Positions 62,379-64,000 of a stretch of 64,000 nucleotides of DNA are shown here, in pieces. The notes beneath the pieces were generated by a model, which made no database searches, had not been told where the DNA came from, and worked only from the letters and a program-made list of their open reading frames with translations. The position numbers and the translations under genes were made by a program. Each line of letters begins with the position of its first letter. Within the stretch, counting starts at the first letter, position 1. The stretch comes from Shewanella sp. MR-4 (GTDB lineage: Bacteria > Pseudomonadota > Gammaproteobacteria > Enterobacterales > Shewanellaceae), in contig NC_008321.1 of the NCBI RefSeq assembly GCF_000014685.1, positions 3,655,001 to 3,719,000 on the forward strand, given 5' to 3'.

Positions 62379-63338
62379 ATGCCAGATATTGTCATTGCGT
62401 TTTTCGCCTTAGGTTTACTCGCCGGTTTGGTTAAATCCGATCTTAAGGTCCCCCCCGCCATCTACGAAACCCTCTCGATTTTGTTAATGCTGACCTTAGG
62501 GCTTAAGGGCGGTATGGCGCTGCACGGCCATACCCAAAACCTAGTGATCACCGAATTGGTTGCCGTTGTCGCCTTAGGCTTACTGATCCCCTTAGTGCTT
62601 TACCCTGTGCTGACGCGCTTAGTGCAACTCGGTCGAACCGATGCCATCAGTATCGCCGCCCATTATGGGTCGGTGAGCGCGGGCACCTTTGCCGTGGTTC
62701 TCGCCATGGTGGAAAAATCAGGGATGACATTAAGACCAGAAACCACCCTATACCTAGTGCTACTCGAACTGCCCGCGATTGTGGTTATGCTCTGGCTGCA
62801 CAGATACTTAAGCTCAAAACAGGCGGGGCAAGATGCCGCGCCAACGGCCCATAAATCCAGTGTGTTGCACGAGGCGCTAACCAGCCGTGGCGTCGTGCTA
62901 CTGGTTGGCGGTGTCGTGATAGGTTGGCTCTATGGCCCGACGGGACTTGCCCCTCTCACACCAGTGCTGCTCGGCGGCTTTAAAACCCTACTGGCACTGT
63001 TTTTACTAGAGATGGGCTTAGTCACGGCAAAAGTTTGCTTACCACTGCCACTACAACAATGGCGTCTGTTAGTATTTGCCGCCGTAACGCCGTTTATCTT
63101 GGCATGGTGTGGTATCGGAGTCGGTTTGTGGTTGGAATTGCCCGAAGGTAGCATCTTAATACTTGCGGCCTTAAGTGCCAGCGCCTCCTATATTGCAGCG
63201 CCTGCCGCTATCCGCGCCGCGATTCCCGAGGCCAATATCGGTTTAGCGATGCTGGCATCGCTGGGGATTACCTTCCCGGTAAACGTGCTAATCGGTTTGC
63301 CCCTGTATCAGCACTGGGTGATACAAATTACCGCTTAA
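62379..63338 (+). CDS. SbtA-type sodium-dependent bicarbonate permease
   Basis: A 319-residue membrane protein with about 10 helices. The start is placed at 62379 (MPDIVIAFFALGLLAGLVKS), where the hydrophobic protein begins; a start at 62295 adds 28 polar residues unlike the family. The segments SDLKVPPAIYETLSILLMLT, GLKGGMAL, HYGSVSAGTFAVVLAMVEKS and ASASYIAAPAAIRAAIPEAN match the SbtA/DUF897 family, which takes up HCO3- with Na+ in cyanobacteria. In a heterotroph it may supply bicarbonate for carboxylases. No partner SbtB/PII-like gene is next to it. Confidence 0.88.
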   Translation: MPDIVIAFFALGLLAGLVKSDLKVPPAIYETLSILLMLTLGLKGGMALHGHTQNLVITELVAVVALGLLIPLVLYPVLTRLVQLGRTDAISIAAHYGSVSAGTFAVVLAMVEKSGMTLRPETTLYLVLLELPAIVVMLWLHRYLSSKQAGQDAAPTAHKSSVLHEALTSRGVVLLVGGVVIGWLYGPTGLAPLTPVLLGGFKTLLALFLLEMGLVTAKVCLPLPLQQWRLLVFAAVTPFILAWCGIGVGLWLELPEGSILILAALSASASYIAAPAAIRAAIPEANIGLAMLASLGITFPVNVLIGLPLYQHWVIQITA

Positions 63339-63350
63339 ACTTCGCCCATA

Positions 63351-63378
63351 AAAAAGGGAGACGACAGTCTCCCTTTTT
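63351..63378. terminator. bidirectional terminator
   Basis: AAAAAGGGAGAC pairs with GTCTCCCTTTTT over a 4-base loop, between the SbtA-type and GGDEF genes. Confidence 0.94.
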
Positions 63379-63419
63379 AGCTTTTCAATCTGCTTATCAC
63401 TGAACCAACGCCCAATCCA

Positions 63420-64000
63420 CTAGGGCTTATCCAAGTGGTGTAAGGCTTTGTTTTCATACATAGCCCGGTCGGCGGTATCGAGTAAATCCTCAAGGTTCAT
63501 ATCGGATTCTGGCGACCAATGGGCAACACCGATACTGGTTTCTAACGGGCGTTGCTGCGGACGTTGCTGATTATATTGCTCAAGCAATAACTTAAAACGC
63601 TCGATGGCAAAACTGACGGTATCAGGCTGCACAAAACTGAGCAGCACCACAAACTCATCTCCGCCCAATCTGGCTATCACATCGGACTCTCTAAACGCTG
63701 CCATTAAAATATGGGCAAAATCATAGAGCACTTGGTCGCCCTTACGATGGCCAAAGCTGTCGTTTACTTCTTTAAAAAAGTCGAGGTCAAAAAACACTAA
63801 CGCCGCTTTTGCGTTAGTACGTCGACAACTGGCAAGAGATTGATAGGCTAGCAGTTCAAACCCACGCCGATTAGAGATCATGGTGAGCGGATCTAAGGTA
63901 TTTTGCGCGATAAACAGCAGTTCGGCTTCAACCATTTGCCCCAGATCCGTTAAGGTTTCAATGTCATCGTCGCTAAACTCCCGCGGCTCATTGCCGATTA
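63420..64000 (-). CDS. GAF-GGDEF diguanylate cyclase, partial
   Basis: The frame stays open to the right edge of the window, so the N-terminal part is missing. The first visible residues (IGNEPREFSDDDIETLTDLG, QMVEAEL) are the end of a GAF domain. A complete GGDEF domain follows: LTMISNRRGFELLAYQSL, FDLDFFKEVNDSFGHRKGDQ, and the active-site GGDEF in ARLGGDEFVVLL. The product-binding I-site RESD lies five residues before GGDEF. Both sites are intact, so cyclic-di-GMP synthesis with feedback inhibition is expected. The signal for the GAF domain is unknown. Length and start cannot be judged. Confidence 0.93.
   Translation of the reverse strand, partial: IGNEPREFSDDDIETLTDLGQMVEAELLFIAQNTLDPLTMISNRRGFELLAYQSLASCRRTNAKAALVFFDLDFFKEVNDSFGHRKGDQVLYDFAHILMAAFRESDVIARLGGDEFVVLLSFVQPDTVSFAIERFKLLLEQYNQQRPQQRPLETSIGVAHWSPESDMNLEDLLDTADRAMYENKALHHLDKP

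Noticed and set aside
1..64000. CRISPR arrays, tRNA or rRNA genes, insertion sequences, prophage
   Set aside because: No regularly spaced repeats, no tRNA-like cloverleaf noticed, no transposase, phage structural or rRNA sequence was found on reading both strands.

Overview
The window is a piece of a gammaproteobacterial chromosome that looks like Shewanella. I base this on the gene content and order (cobA-cysD-cysN-SLC13-cysC close to cysJIH, pntAB, hldE, an lpxL-type gene, nhaP2), the protein sequences as I know them, a probable GlyGly-CTERM tail, and integron recombination sites of the Vibrio/Shewanella type. The species is not determined. No rRNA, tRNA, CRISPR array, transposase or integrase gene was seen.

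Left end (1-2400) is accessory DNA. Two attC recombination sites, one VCR-like and one V. parahaemolyticus-like, both read on the minus strand. They separate two cassette genes: a GFA-family protein cut by the window edge and a DUF7000-like protein. Next to them, on the opposite strand, is a predicted antiphage-type effector. It has an AbiJ-like N-terminal domain and a C-terminal TIR-like nucleotide-binding domain, joined by an 11-copy Pro-Gln linker encoded by a perfect 6-bp tandem repeat. A structured non-coding stretch with a repeated 16-mer follows.

2393-12906 holds mixed housekeeping and accessory genes: a secreted alkylsulfatase with a small exported partner, a nitroreductase, a DnaJ-related protein, a DsbA-like oxidoreductase, a DUF4382 lipoprotein, a cytochrome b561-type protein, hemG, an MFS carrier and a TIGR03899-like protein. 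12928-18717 and 25385-29761 carry the assimilatory sulfate pathway: sulfate activation (cysD, cysN, cysC), an SLC13 carrier probably for sulfate, siroheme synthesis (cobA), and sulfite/PAPS reduction (cysJIH). Between the two blocks lie pldA, two uncharacterised envelope proteins and mtgA.

30179-39641 carries pntAB, a small membrane protein, a TetR regulator, hldE with an overlapping exported HExxH protein, an lpxL-type acyltransferase and nhaP2. 40264-44299 is a nitric-oxide detoxification unit: a quinol-dependent NO reductase behind a sigma-54 promoter with three NorR-type sites, then norR. After an L,D-transpeptidase, an M14 peptidase and an M16 peptidase pair comes one six-gene minus-strand operon (49455-56011): porin, TctC, TctB, TctA, sensor kinase and response regulator. 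This is a tripartite organic-acid uptake system with its own two-component control.

The right end has a membrane-anchored bactofilin, zapE, a MerR regulator beside an NAD-dependent epimerase, a LysE exporter, a divergent LysR/SbtA-type bicarbonate permease pair and a GAF-GGDEF protein cut by the window edge. The best candidates for something little described are the cassette-edge TIR-like effector with its expandable linker, the SLC13 carrier inside the cys operon, the exported HExxH protein overlapping hldE, and the bactofilin with a transmembrane tail.
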